A program made the translations under genes and the position numbers. Shown here in pieces: positions 22,728 to 33,415 of a DNA stretch of 36,550 nt. The notes beneath the pieces were generated by a model. It was not told the DNA's origin, did no database searches, and worked only from the letters and a program-made list of their open reading frames with translations. The stretch is from Gnetum montanum (lineage: Eukaryota; Streptophyta; Gnetopsida; Gnetales; Gnetaceae). The stretch's first letter is position 1. Every line of letters begins with the position of its first letter. Location: assembly GCA_015680685.1 (NCBI GenBank), contig MNCI01035329.1, positions 3,572 through 40,121 of the forward strand, given 5' to 3'.

Positions 22728-23868
22728 CTTGAGTTTTTTGATTTTATCTTTTTCTTTTATCTTTTTTATGAAATTATAGCTATGATATGCTTATCATCAA
22801 GTGGATCATGTGCCATTGAATGGGATTTGCTTAGAGGTAATCATATCACATTTTTAGGGTAGGTGTTTCCTCCATGGGATGAGTTGCATTACATCCACTT
22901 TAGCTTCGACTAGCCCATAAAGGCTTTCCATGGGATGAGTTGCATCACGTCTATCATGGATTCTATCATTGATTGAAAGAATAGTGCCATATGCATCAAA
23001 TAAGTTAGCAAGGAAGATAATATATGCAATGCAAAGGAGTAAATGCAAGTAGGCTAGTTCGATCGAGCACATTGGAGTAATGTGATGACTTGCCATTACA
23101 ATGAAATGTGTCCCTAAATGATCACCTTTAGGGCATCATCCTGTAAAAAAAATGTAGAAAAGATAGGAAAAATAACAAAACAACATGATATGAGAGTAAA
23201 CTACTAGTTGCAAAGGTGTTGCAAGTGTCATGAGTATTGGATTAGTTGCAAGAGCTTACAATGCCAAAGTAGGAAGGCTAGTGTAGGTGCTAGAGCTAGA
23301 AGGTTGCAAAAGCTCTAGCAACCACACTAGAAGCAAGCATCCCAAGGAGGCTAGAAAGGTGGCTTATGGTGATGGAAATGCATGTGATCAAGACTCCACA
23401 CCAAGGATAGGAGCTTGAAAATCTAGCAAGATGGTAGAGAGCCAAGATGTTGAATGCACTTCTAAGCCTAGGCAATGGTGAAGGCTAGAGGATGGTAGTA
23501 AGGTGGTTGGGCCACAATACTACTGGTACTCTAGTAGGTGGTGTTGATGGTGAGAGCTACAACCAATAATGAAATACCCAAGGCTAGTGATGTTGTCAGC
23601 ATGACCTGGAAGTGGTACTATTGGTGATGGTGGTGGTAACTCTGGAAGGTTAGCAAAATGCCCTAGGGCATCTTTGGAGGATCAGCAAAATGCCAAGGGT
23701 GGTAATGCTGCAAATGTTGAAGAGGCCTCTTTCTTAATGACTTGAACTCTATTTTGGAACTGTAACACCTCACCCTATCCTACCCTACCCATGAGGTGTA
23801 GGCAAATGATAGAGGATCGAAAGTATTCACACTCGCTTGTCTACAGAACTATGGATGTTGAGCCATGC
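22728..23868 (-). other. 3' untranslated region of element D, non-repeat part
   Basis: No coding signal. It contains a local duplication around CCATGGGATGAGTTGCAT (22873 and 22927, 54 bp apart). A TACC/TACCC-rich stretch lies near 23770-23795. The short frames on either strand are not supported. Confidence 0.5.
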
Positions 23869-23869
23869 A

Positions 23870-24366
23870 TGCTAAATTGCAAACCTAGTTTAAGGTCTTG
23901 GTAGACCACATGCTATGCTAGTTTAATGTCCTAGTAGACCATGAACCTAGTTTAAGGTTCTAGTAGGTCATAATATGTTAGTTTATAGTTCCAACAAGCT
24001 ATTGTGTGCTAGTTTAATGTCATAGTAGATGGTGGATGTTGTGCTAGTTTAACATCATGATGTAAGGACAAGCTATGCTAGTTTAAGCATCATGGTAGAT
24101 GAATGCTATGGATGCTAGTTTAAGCGTCATGGTCCAAGGATGGTTTGTGGTATTTTATAATGATAGAAAACTATGGTATGCTAGTTTAACATCACAATAG
24201 ATGGGTGTGCTATGGATGCTAGTTTAATGTCATAGCCCAAGGACACTCTGTGCTAGTTTAACATCATAATAGATTCTTTGTGCCAATTTAATGTCATAGA
24301 AAATGCTCTATGCCAATATATAGTCATAGTGGACTCTCTGTGCCATTATAGTCATAGTAGACTCTT
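23870..24366 (-). repeat. Minisatellite in element D 3' UTR
   Basis: About 14-15 diverged copies of a 30-40 bp unit with the core ATGCTAGTTTAATGTCATAG (plus-strand reading), often followed by a TAGA-type tail. Copies decay toward the pol side, where the core shortens to TGCCAATTTAATGTCATAG. Variable tandem repeats between pol and the 3' LTR are a known trait of Ogre/Tat elements and a known seed of satellite DNA. Confidence 0.8.
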
Positions 24367-24399
24367 GCTTACCTTGCTTTGTTGTTGATGTAGCATTGC

Positions 24400-25705
24400 G
24401 TACTAGGTGAAGTAAAGCTTCAAGTACAAGTGGTTGATCAGATTGGCAAACTCATTGCCATCTAGGTCAGCAGGTTTGAAGGCTTCATTGTCATAAGCCT
24501 TAGTGACCAAGAAAGCCCCTTCCTAGTTGACTAAAAATTTTTCTATGGGTTCACAAATATCCTTGAGGACTAAGTCCCCTCTCTTAATTAGGTGTTGATG
24601 TTTATTATGATAGTTCTTTTGCCATTTCTTTTCTTGGTACTATTCGATGCGATCAAGCATCTGCATGTGCTCCTTCTGTATAGAGTTAAGATCAATGATT
24701 CTCAACACATTATTTTAAGCCTAATCAATGAAGCTTGACAGGATCACACAAAGCAATGGGACCTAAAATTTAAGAGGAAAATTTGCCTTAGACATATATA
24801 TGAGGCTATATAGCATCTTGTGTATTATTATTCTTCATGTTGTATGGTAGGTCCATAGTGCATAGATCAAATACTCAAGCCATTATTATTTTCTATTGTG
24901 AAGCATCTTCTTTAGGAGGTTGACAATGGCCTTGTTTGTGGCCTTTTCTTGGTTGTTCACCTATTGTTAGTATGGTAATGAAAAGAAATTCTTAATGCCA
25001 AGGTGTTCACAGAAGGCTTGGTTTCTACATTGCTAAACTATGGACCATTGTCTATGACTATAGTCATGGGTAGACCAAATTGGGTCACTATGTTATCAAG
25101 GATGAATTTGCAAACTTGTTGCAATGTTTTCTTTCTAAGGGAAATAGCTTCAACCCACTTGGATTAACTATTATGTAATTAATGTAGTTATTAAGAAAAT
25201 CTAGAAAATAATTGTTAAAGATGTATATCATATCATGTTGATAGGTTTCTCCTATGTTCTTTAGTTCAAAAGGCATCATTGTGTTGCAAAATGTACCCGA
25301 AGGGATCATGAAGGTAGTACTAAGCTAGTGCTCCTGGTTGATCCAAATCTAGTTGTAACCAGAGAACCCATCCATAAAGGACAACAAGGCATGAACAACC
25401 TTAGTATTGATTAATTGATCAATACTAGGCAATGAGAAGTTGTCTTGGTTAGGTCCCGAAAGTCTATGCAAATGCATATGCATCTATCTTTCTTAAGTAC
25501 AACCATGATGTTGGAGACCCAGTATACATAGTCAATGGCCTAGATGAAACCAACTTTGTAAAGCATAGTGATTTCATTATGAACTGCCAATACCACTTTA
25601 GTTCTAACCTTGTAGCCTTTCTTCTTAACTAGTTTTATGCAAGGATCAAGGATTATATTGTGCTGCATTATGTAAGCATCTAGGCCTTGCAAGTCTTTGT
25701 AGGAT
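24400..25705 (-). pseudogene. pol: pol of element D: RT joined to integrase by deletion
   Basis: Minus-strand reading from 25700: Y-K-D-L-Q-G-L-D...M-Q-H-N-I, then G-F-I...V-V-L-K-K-D, then L-P-S-I-D-Q-L and L-L-S-F-M-D-G-F-S-G-Y-N, then M-P-F-E-L-K-N-I-G-E-T-Y-Q. These are the Tat/Ogre RT motifs. The catalytic Y-V-D-D box reads Y-I-N-Y. Straight after I-I-V (about 25166) the sequence becomes S-K-W-V-E-A-I-S, which is the integrase core. The RT C-terminus, RNase H, the integrase zinc finger and the first catalytic Asp are therefore missing. The rest of integrase follows: I-D-N-G-P with the second Asp, a W-T-Y-H-T-T segment, and a C-terminal G-D-L-V-L-K near 24580. It ends near 24400 and is inactive. 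Confidence 0.8.
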
Positions 25706-25714
25706 GGTGGTTGT

Positions 25715-27500
25715 AATGAGAAAAAAAGTGACGGTAGACACTACAGTGTCGATGGTAGTCCACCTTCCTCTCCATCCTCTTCATTTGATTCTAAGCATTC
25801 CTCTTCATCTATTGGTTCTCATAGAAGCTATCATCAAAATAATCAGGATGAAGGTGATCGACAAGACAATAATGATAATGAAAGCCACCAAGATTGAAGG
25901 GGTGGCTAAAATAATCATTGGCATCATCGATGCAATAATGATGATGAATCCTTGTTGGCAACTCAAAGAATTCTTAGCATTGCAAAGGTAGTTAAAATTC
26001 CAACTAGGCATGTGAAGGATAGTTGGTTCAAGTGCTTAGACATGAATAATATTTCAAGATTTTAGTGGGGATACAAATTAGATCCATAGACACATCTACA
26101 AGCTTTCCATGATGTCTATGCCTTACAGAACATCAAAAATGAATGGTAGAAACTCAAGCTTTTCCCTAGGACACTCATCAAGGAAGCTAAAAGCTTGTAC
26201 TAGTCCTTCGAATTAAAATCCATTTGTTGATGAAGTACCATGTTAGAGCTATTTAATGAAAAATACCAAACATACACCAGAGTTTCTAATCTGAGAAGCC
26301 AAATCCAAGGTTGGAAATAGAGAATACATGAACCCTTGGATGTCATCATGGATAGATACTATTCACTCTTACACCAATGCACTAGCCATGATTATTCTTA
26401 GAGAAAAAACTATAAGAACTCTTGCAGTATATGCCCAAGGGAGATTATCTGAACTAAGAGCTCATCAAATCCGAAGGCTTATTTAGCAAGTAGCAAAAGA
26501 AGAATATGAGTTATAAAAAGGAGAATGTGTAGAAGAGTATAATAAGAATCCTTCCATTAGGAAATGGGAGGTCTAATTTTATGATGATGAGGAGTCACCA
26601 CTCAATGAAATGATAAACAAATAAACCTTGCTAATCCAAAAATATATTTCTAATATTTCAACAAAGGTTGATAAATTATGAGAATTTTTGGATGAAAAAT
26701 TTCAGGTTGCTATGAAGATTACTAAAGAATACAAAGAGAAAAATAATGATCATAACTATAGGAGGCTAAAAGAAGCTAAACATGCCTACCAAAGAGGCAA
26801 GGGCAAAGCTATAGCTATAGAGAAAGTTTTGAAAATTGACTCTAATGATGAAACTAATTGTGACATTTGTTAATACAAACATCCAAAGAGTTGTTACCTT
26901 ATGATGTTACACTTACAAGAGTATGGAGTGTATGCATTGAATCCTTGACTAGCATGTAGGCAAATACCTAGATGATTACCTTATCATTAAGGCAATATAA
27001 GATAGCTTCACCAACAACAACAAGCTTACTACCTAAGTGGAGCTCCTCTACAACCTTACAAAAAATACCAATAATGGTGCTAACCACAATCATGGGGAAT
27101 GCCACCATCATGTAAGTAGTACCCTTATAGGCCACAAGATCCATATGGATACTATGTTTAGCAACCCATCTCTTCAAGAAGTTCTACAAGTCATACCTCA
27201 TTTTAGCATCATTATTACCCTCCATAGTACCACCGAACACATTCACCATCTACTCTATGGGAAAATCCATATCCATACCACATTTTGCATTCATCTGCAC
27301 ACACACCTCCATCTTCAACCCAGTCATCTCCTACTCCATCCATGCAAGGAGGGATTTCTCCATAGCCATAAAAACAAAATGATACGAGGGTTGTACATTC
27401 ACAACTATCTTTTTAGCCAAGTGATTCAAATAATCGATCTAGAAAAACATTGTTCTAACCTAGTAGTCCTCTCCAACCCTCACAACCTAGTATGAATGAT
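25715..27500 (+). pseudogene. gag: gag of element E, 5'-truncated
   Basis: It begins in the Ser/Pro-rich linker (S-P-P-S-S-P-S-S-S-F) that in element A lies at about 1110. The capsid region at 26030-26400 reads L-F-N-E-K-Y-Q-T-Y-T-R-V-S-N-L-R-S-Q-I-Q in line with A. The basic 26688-26870 segment ends in C-D-I-C, continuing after one stop to K-H-P-K-S-C, a zinc-knuckle-like Cys-Cys-His-Cys set with shortened spacing. A His/Thr-rich 152-codon open frame at 27037-27495 covers the gag-protease linker but is in a different frame from gag; I do not consider it a gene. The N-terminal third of gag is missing. Confidence 0.75.
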
Positions 27501-27589
27501 TGTCCTGAATCTCCAATACCTTCATCCTCTACATCTAATACCTTTGAGTATCCTTCAAATGAAATGCTACCTTAGATTCACACTGTGAT

Positions 27590-28090
27590 GCTAACTCATG
27601 TTATTTTTGACTGGATCAAGGCTGGAAATCTTTCCATTAAAAGTGTTAACCTAGGAAGTTCTCTCATTTACCTATAAATCATTGGAAATGAGTCGTGTAA
27701 GGCTCTTCTTAACTCTAGTTCCAGAGTTAATCTCATATTTCATGAAATGTACAAGGCCTAGAACCTACCACCTCTTCAGAAGCGTAACATGAATCTAGAA
27801 TTGGTAGATTAGTCAATTACCGTCCCTTTGGGATTAGTAGAGAATATTGTAACTATTGTTTCTAGGTGGTCCTATCCTACTAACTTTTTGGTGATCAAGG
27901 TTGAAAACTACAAAAGTGACTTCCCCATCATTCTAGGAAGAGCTTGGTTAAGCATGGTCAACGCATGTATGGGCATAATGAATCTCTCTTCAGAAATCTT
28001 CAAAGAAAATGAATTAGGAACGATAGAGAAGAAGCATATTCCATGCATCACATACAGTGATAATGGGTGCAATTTCATGTAAAATACTTG
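27590..28090 (+). pseudogene. pro: Retropepsin of element E, decayed
   Basis: The active-site block near 27710-27750 reads C-K-A-L-L-N-S-S-S-R-V-N-L-I-S-H-E-M-Y-K, so the catalytic Asp has become Asn. The open frame from 27828 holds P-L-G-L-V-E-N-I-V, F-L-V-I-K-V and I-I-L-G-R-A-W-L, the conserved second half of Athila-type proteases (I-L-G-R-P-F-L). Position and spacing match the element A protease. Confidence 0.8.
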
Positions 28091-28249
28091 GTCCATCAAA
28101 AGTACATATATTAAAGCATGCAATTAGTATGAATAAGAAATTAATATTCAAAGGTGTTTGTAGATAGTAGCCACAAAATCGGAGGATACCTAGCGGCTGA
28201 TAGCTAACTTAGATAGTAGAAAATGATGCATGGAACCAAATAAGGGTCT

Positions 28250-29110
28250 AATATGTGCTTATGTTGTTGAATTCATGGATAAACTTGAATAAGTTCATCC
28301 CCAACTATCTAATGAAGATGATGATACCTATTGGGGAGAGTTGAAAATCCCAAATAACTTCAAGTAGGAGCCCCTAGAGCTAAAAACATTACCAGCCAAC
28401 ATGGAATATGCATTTTTAAACAATGGTAAGCTAGTCATAGTTAATGCCAAACTTTCTCTAAAATAAAAGAAAAAGCTATTAAAGGTAGTTAACAAGTAGC
28501 CAATAGACTTTGCTTGGTCACATCTTGAGCTAACAGAAATCAATCCAAGGATATGCCAGCATCGAATTTACACTGACCTAGCTATGAAGCTTAGAAGGTA
28601 GCCATAGAAGTGGCAATATGCCAAATTGAATTAGATCATCAAGGTGAAAATTAAAAAACTCCTCAAGGTAGGGTTCATCTATTCCATCATGGATAGTGAG
28701 TGGATTAGCTCACTTGTAATTGTGCCAAAGAAAGGTGTTAAATGGTGAGTTTGAATAAATTTGAGGTTATTAAGTATGACAACATTTAAAGATCATTTTC
28801 CATTGTCATTTGTGGATCAAGTATTGGACACCATATTCAAGAATAGTTATTATAGCTTCTTGGATGATTATAGTGGCTATAACTAAAGCCAAATCAATCT
28901 AGAAGATCAAGCCAAGATAACATTCATATTTCTGGGGGACTTTTTCATATTGTAAGATGTCATTGTCTCTGTGTAATGCCCCTATAAAATTTCAATGCCT
29001 AGTTCTTAGTAATTTCCAATAGCAGATTGGGAATGGTGTGGAAGTCTTCATGGATGACTTTTCCACCTATGAAGCCACTGAAGAGATGTGTTGAAACAAA
29101 TCTGTGGCTC
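28250..29110 (+). pseudogene. pol: Linker and reverse transcriptase of element E, decayed
   Basis: An acidic linker (D-D-D-T-Y-W-G-E-L, ~28320) precedes RT. Clear RT segments are S-E-W-I-S-S-L-V-I-V-P-K-K (28690), D-H-F-P-L-S-F-V-D-Q-V-L-D (28800), F-L-D-D-Y-S-G-Y (28860) and V-F-M-D-D-F-S (29044-29064), where the catalytic F-M-D-D is intact. Frameshifts between the Y-S-G-Y block and the F-M-D-D box, plus stops, break the gene. Soon after the box, about 40 bp present in element A are missing. Confidence 0.82.
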
Positions 29111-29179
29111 AATTGGCAAATAGTCATCTCGTGGTCCATGAAGACATTGTACTGGGACATAGAATCACTTAAGATGGGA

Positions 29180-29860
29180 TTTAGGTAGATCCAAAAAAGA
29201 TAAGGTTCATCCAAGAAATAACACGCTAGCTAGAGATAGCTAAAGATGTTTTCTTATTTCTTGTACACAGTGGCTACTACCACCTGTTCATAGAGAATTT
29301 TCCTAAGATCACAAAACCATTGGTAGAACTTACAAAGAAAGATGCACCTTTCATCTAGACTAAGGAATGTGAACATGCATTCTAATAGTTAAAGGATAAA
29401 CTCATAGAAACACCAATCCTATGAACACTAGACTTGTCTAGACCCTTTCACATCATGAAAAATACATCTAACTATTCCTTGGGAGCAGTGCTCATGTAGA
29501 TGGATGATAAGAAATGCCCATACTACATCCACTACACAATTTGAAGCATTATGGAAGCATAATTAAATTACACCACCATGAAAAAATAATTAATGGTAGT
29601 GGTGTATGCTCTGGAAATGTTTAGGCACTATGTGGTTGGCTACAAAGTATTTCTGCATATAGACCACAATGCAATCTGCTTTCTCATGAACAAGCCAACG
29701 ATGAGCCCTCATGTCATATGCTGGCTTGTGATCTTACAAGAATTCAATCTCATGATGGTAGATCAAAACGGGATTGAGAATGTGGTCACTAACCACCTCT
29801 CTCACTTAAGAAAAACTAATAAAGAGGAGGAGAGCCTACTATTTGATTAGTTTCTAGATG
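29180..29860 (+). pseudogene. pol: RNase H of element E, decayed
   Basis: The connection domain reads V-H-S-G-Y-Y-H-L-F-I-E-N-F-P-K-I-T-K-P (29262-29320). The RNase H part follows with S-N-Y-S-L-G-A-V-L-M and an 85-codon open frame at 29593-29850: V-V-V-Y-A-L-E-M-F-R-H-Y-V-V-G, then H-I-D-H-N-A-I, then N-G-I-E-N-V-V-T-N-H-L-S-H-L. This end motif is very close to known Athila-group RNase H ends and is better kept than in element A. Confidence 0.85.
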
Positions 29861-29899
29861 AATCCCTCCTTATAGAAGCAGTAAATGACCAAATGCCTG

Positions 29900-31090
29900 T
29901 AAAAAGAACATGGTAGAATGACATCTTCACTTATTTTCATACCTAGGATATGCCATAAGATCTTGACTTTAGAAAGAAGTAACAATTTCTTCATTAGGCC
30001 AAATATTTCATGGAAGTCAATAGACATCTTTACAAAGTATGCTTCGATGGCCTAATTCATTAGTATGTCCCTAATGAAGACCAACTACGCATTCTCTAGG
30101 ATGCTCATGAAGGACCTTGTGGAGGCCACTATGTAGCGAGATGCATAGCTATAAAAATCCTAATGGCAGGATACTATTGGCCTATAATCTTTAGGGATGC
30201 CCACCAGTTTATCCAATCTTGTGAACATTGTTAATGAAATGGGGGGATGACTGCTCACATGGAAGGTCCTCAATAGTGGATTTAACCATTGGAACCTTTT
30301 GACATATGGGGTGTTAACTTCATGGATCCCATCACATCCATGTCCAACTAAAAGGCATATATTATTGTAGTAGTTGACTATTGCACAAAATGGGTAGAAG
30401 CAGTAGTTGGTACTAATTGTAAATCATCCACTACTGCTAGATTGCTATAAAAAAATATTGTAAATAGGTTTGATGTGCCACGTTCAATAATTTCTAATAA
30501 TGGAACTCATTTCATAGGTCCCACTTTTAGAAAGCTAATGTAACACTTGGGGGTTGAACATACATTAACAACACCCTACCATCCCCAAGAAAATGGTCAA
30601 GCAGAGGTAACTAATTGGAAGATCACAAAAATACTAACATGAACCATTAGGAAATATAGGAAATATTGGATCACAAAACTTAATGATGTTCTTTGGGCTT
30701 ATCATTCAACATGAAAACTTCCTATTGGCTATTCTCCCTATGAGTTGATATATGAAAAACTTCCAATGCCTCTAACTCAATCCAAGCTTTGTACACTCTC
30801 AACAACTTTTGATCTAAATCTTGACCTAAATCTACTATAGAAAGAAAGATTGATCAACCTAAATGTACTATATGAAAACCAATTAGTGGTCCTATCTTTG
30901 AACGAGATGCACAAGACATTCAACAAGCAATGTCATGAGGAAAGTGAAATTTCAACTAGGAGATAAGGGTCTCTATTGTTACCCCACACAAGTACCCTTG
31001 AAGGAAAAATTTTAAACAATGTGGAAGGAACCTTATATAATTTATTAAACCTTTCCCTCTCAGGCCATGTTACTATACAAACCTAAAATC
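29900..31090 (+). pseudogene. int: Integrase of element E, decayed
   Basis: The zinc-binding region (30100-30250) has G-G-H-Y, D-A-H-Q-F and S-C-E-H-C, so the His-His-Cys-Cys set looks complete. In the core, the first motif reads G-V-N-F (Asp to Asn) and the second S-N-N-G-T-H-F (S-D-N-G expected, again Asp to Asn). The Glu in N-G-Q-A-E-V-T-N (~30595) is kept. The W-A-Y-H-S-T segment (~30697) and a C-terminal L-G-D-K-G block follow. Two of three catalytic acids are lost. The end is set by the start of the tandem duplication region. Confidence 0.85.
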
Positions 31091-32030
31091 CTAGATAAAA
31101 AGTAGTTGGTCAACATTCAACAAGACATTACTTCAAACTAAGATAGGCTGGTGTAACTATCACCTTAATGAATGGACAACCACATTCTATTTTTTGGATC
31201 TCCTCCTTCCAACTTTGTCATGGGGGAAATCGACATCCATGCTAACAATCCATATGTCTTCCTAGTTTTCCCATTTTTCTTTTTCACATTTTTGATTTTT
31301 ACAAGTTATTTATTTTACAAATTTTTGATTTTTAATTTTTAAATTTTTCTAATTTTCCACCATCATTAATACCTTTGAACCTTTCTAGGTTATTTTATAC
31401 TTTCTTATATATTTTACTTTTTTTTTGTTTTGTTCAAGTATGATATTTCCTCATTTTTGCTAATAAAATTGCTTTATTTCCATAAGAAACAGTGCTACAA
31501 TTACTATTTACTAATGATGATTTGTGGAAGAAACCTTATATAATTTATTAAACCTTTTCCTCTCAGGCCATGTTACTATACAAACCTAAAATCCCAAATA
31601 AAAGGTAGTTGGTCAACATTCAACAAGTAAGACATTACTTCAAACTAAGATAGGTTGGTGTAACTATCACCTTAATGAATGGACAACCACATTCTATTTT
31701 TTGGATCTCCTCCTTCCAACTTTGTCATGGGGGAAATGGCCATCCATGCTAACAATCCATATTTCTTCTTAGTTTTTCCATTTTTCTTTTTCACATTTTT
31801 GATTTTTACAAGTTATTTATTTTACAAATTTTTGATTTTTGATTTTTAAATTTTTCTAATTTTCCACCATCATTAATACCTTTGAACCTTTCTAGATTAT
31901 TTTATACTTTCTTATATATTTTACTTTTTTTTGTTTTTTTCAAGTATGATATTTCCTCATTTTTGCTAATAAAATTGCTTTATTTCCATAAGAAACAGTA
32001 CTACAATTACTATTTACTAATGATGATTTG
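31021..32030 (+). repeat. Tandem duplication, about 505 bp unit, in element E
   Basis: 31021-31523 and 31524-32030 are near-identical (a few per cent difference at most by eye, including a 4-bp indel in the CAACAAG..ACATTAC stretch). The unit covers the end of integrase, the T-rich spacer and the start of the next spacer block. Element A has only one copy. Both junction sites share TGTG, so a short-homology event is likely. Confidence 0.9.
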
Positions 32031-33030
32031 TGCTTAATGTTGTGATTGTTGATGTTTGGTTTCTATTTTTGAATTCTAATGTTTGATGACTATGACATGG
32101 TTTATTTTGCATGGAATAGGTAGTGAGTCCATGTCATCCATCCATCAAATAAACTCTATGATTTTCCATGTTTTGGGAATTTGAGGTCCCTTCCATGAAA
32201 GAAAATTTTAATCAATCAATGACCTTGAATTAGGAAGGATTCAAAGGTTTGTAGCGGGTGTGACTTCAAGGGGACTCAATACTCTTTGTACTCTTCTACT
32301 TTCTTGGGTGCTTAAGTGTTTTTCATAGACCTATTACCATATCATTTCAACCACTAATAAGAAATCAAATAAAGTCTTTTCATGGTGTGCTTCCCATTCA
32401 AAAATTCAAAAAAGAAAAAAACAAAATAAACAATGGGAATTCAAAGCACATCCCTTAGACACAATAAATAAATAAGTCTTTGCATGGTGTGGTTCTAATT
32501 TTTTAAAAAATGATGGAAATTCAAAGAACACCCCTTAGAAAAATAAATGGGCTATAAGCATTGGTTATGAAACTAGAAAGACATGCACTCATGCTTAAAG
32601 GTCCTCTCTATCTAAGGCCTTGTCTCAATTCCTACTTCTCTTTTTTCTTCTCTTTATGAAATTATGGTTATTTTGTGGATGCACTCTCGTGTCTCATGCA
32701 GGTGAACCAATCATAGAGTGACCATGCGAAGTCACTGAAAGTAGCTAGTTTTGGTTTGGACTAAGAATGAATCTTCTTAGTTCATTTTAACCATAAATTC
32801 CAAAAGGGACTTCTTATGACCTTAATGCAAAACTCCATTCCACCTTTCCCATCATCCATCCATGTTACCATAACTCACCTCATTTTCAAGTTCTATGTTA
32901 TGTTCTATATTTTGGTCTAATGTGTTTAAATTCATGGAGAGATTCTTTTTGGCTGGTCCTTAACTTTTCATGACTATTAATCAACTATGGGGTCCACCTA
33001 CTTCTCAGTTTAGGTTATGCAAGGGCAATA
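32031..33030 (+). other. Post-integrase spacer of element E
   Basis: Non-coding; aligns with element A at about 6780-7765. It holds a local near-repeat of AAGTCTTTGCATGGTGTGG- and GGAATTCAAAG-type segments (32370-32540) that is single in A. An open frame starting at 32970 is partly in this spacer and partly in the next block, so its start is not meaningful. Confidence 0.6.
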
Positions 33031-33415
33031 AGGACATGAGGTCCTGCAAAACGTCGTACAGGCGACGATGTTGCCTGTACGATAATACGATAATGGTGAT
33101 CATGGAACTGTTTCCGTTAGTTGAAGTGTTGCAAGTTCTTAAAACAAGCGACGACGACATAGTCTTTAACGTCATGCAGGTCTTGGTGAGGATTTGCATG
33201 AAGTTGCTGAGTGCCATGCGTTCATCAACCACGGAGCACTATGCAAAATGGCAGTAGGGATCAACGTGTGTCTATGTGCAGCTCTGATGTTACTTTACTC
33301 TCTGTTCAGAAGGTAGCACTGCAGTGCTTTACATTGGGAATCCACGCCCAACTCCTTACAGGACATTGTAGCATGGCAGAGTTTTCGAAGTTCCAATCTT
33401 CAAGGGAAGAAACAT
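33031..33415. other. CpG-rich foreign block, possible host gene fragment
   Basis: I count about 17 CpG in some 385 bp, while neighbouring kilobases have almost none. The block starts at the break in alignment between elements E and A. It begins with two inverted repeats (33031-33045 and 33053-33083) and an 8-bp tandem repeat at 33078-33093. Several frames are partly open on the plus strand: one contains F-P-L-V-E-V-L-Q-V-L-K-T-S-D-D-D-I-V, with a helix-like pattern. Another (33211-33417) is 68 codons. A third ends in a 17-residue hydrophobic stretch, then Y-S-L-F-R-R. I cannot assign any to a family. It could be an exon piece picked up by a mobile element or a remnant of unmethylated single-copy DNA. 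Confidence 0.5.
33053..33083. repeat. Strong hairpin at edge of CpG-rich block
   Basis: CGTACAGGC (33055-33063) and GCCTGTACG (33073-33081) are perfect inverted copies. With G-T pairs the stem extends to about 14 bp around a 3-nt GAT loop. Confidence 0.75.

Larger units (their letters stand above)
20735..25705 (-). mobile_element. Element D: Tat/Ogre-like retrotransposon, 3' half
   Basis: On the minus strand from right to left: RT, integrase, a tandem-repeat 3' untranslated region, polypurine tract and LTR. Gag and the 5' LTR are missing on the right, where element E starts at about 25705. C (LTR-gag) and D (pol-LTR) complement each other and share LTR sequence, so they may be two halves of one element with an inversion, or two separate insertions. 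Confidence 0.7.
25706..33030 (+). mobile_element. Element E: second Athila-like copy, both ends missing
   Basis: This aligns with element A from A position ~1080 (inside gag) to ~7765 (inside the spacer behind integrase). Neither LTR nor ORF3 is present. The left junction with D pol is abrupt at about 25705; the right junction with the CpG-rich block is at about 33030. E is slightly better preserved than A: the RT box is still F-M-D-D and the integrase zinc finger keeps its Cys pair. It also has private small deletions, for example about 37 bp in gag near 26403. Confidence 0.85.

Noticed and set aside
23761-23800. TACCC-rich stretch as telomere-like repeat
   Set aside because: Only a few irregular CCCTA/CCTAC units; no regular telomere array.
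25704-25991. 95-codon plus-strand frame rich in Ile, Met, Lys
   Set aside because: Out of frame with the gag segment that aligns to element A in the same place.
27037-27495. 152-codon open frame, the longest in the window, rich in His, Leu, Thr
   Set aside because: It lies in the gag-protease linker of element E in a frame different from gag, and element A has no matching open frame. Probably chance.
32970-33257. 95-codon frame starting in element E
   Set aside because: The start lies in transposon spacer and the end in the foreign block, so it cannot be one original gene.
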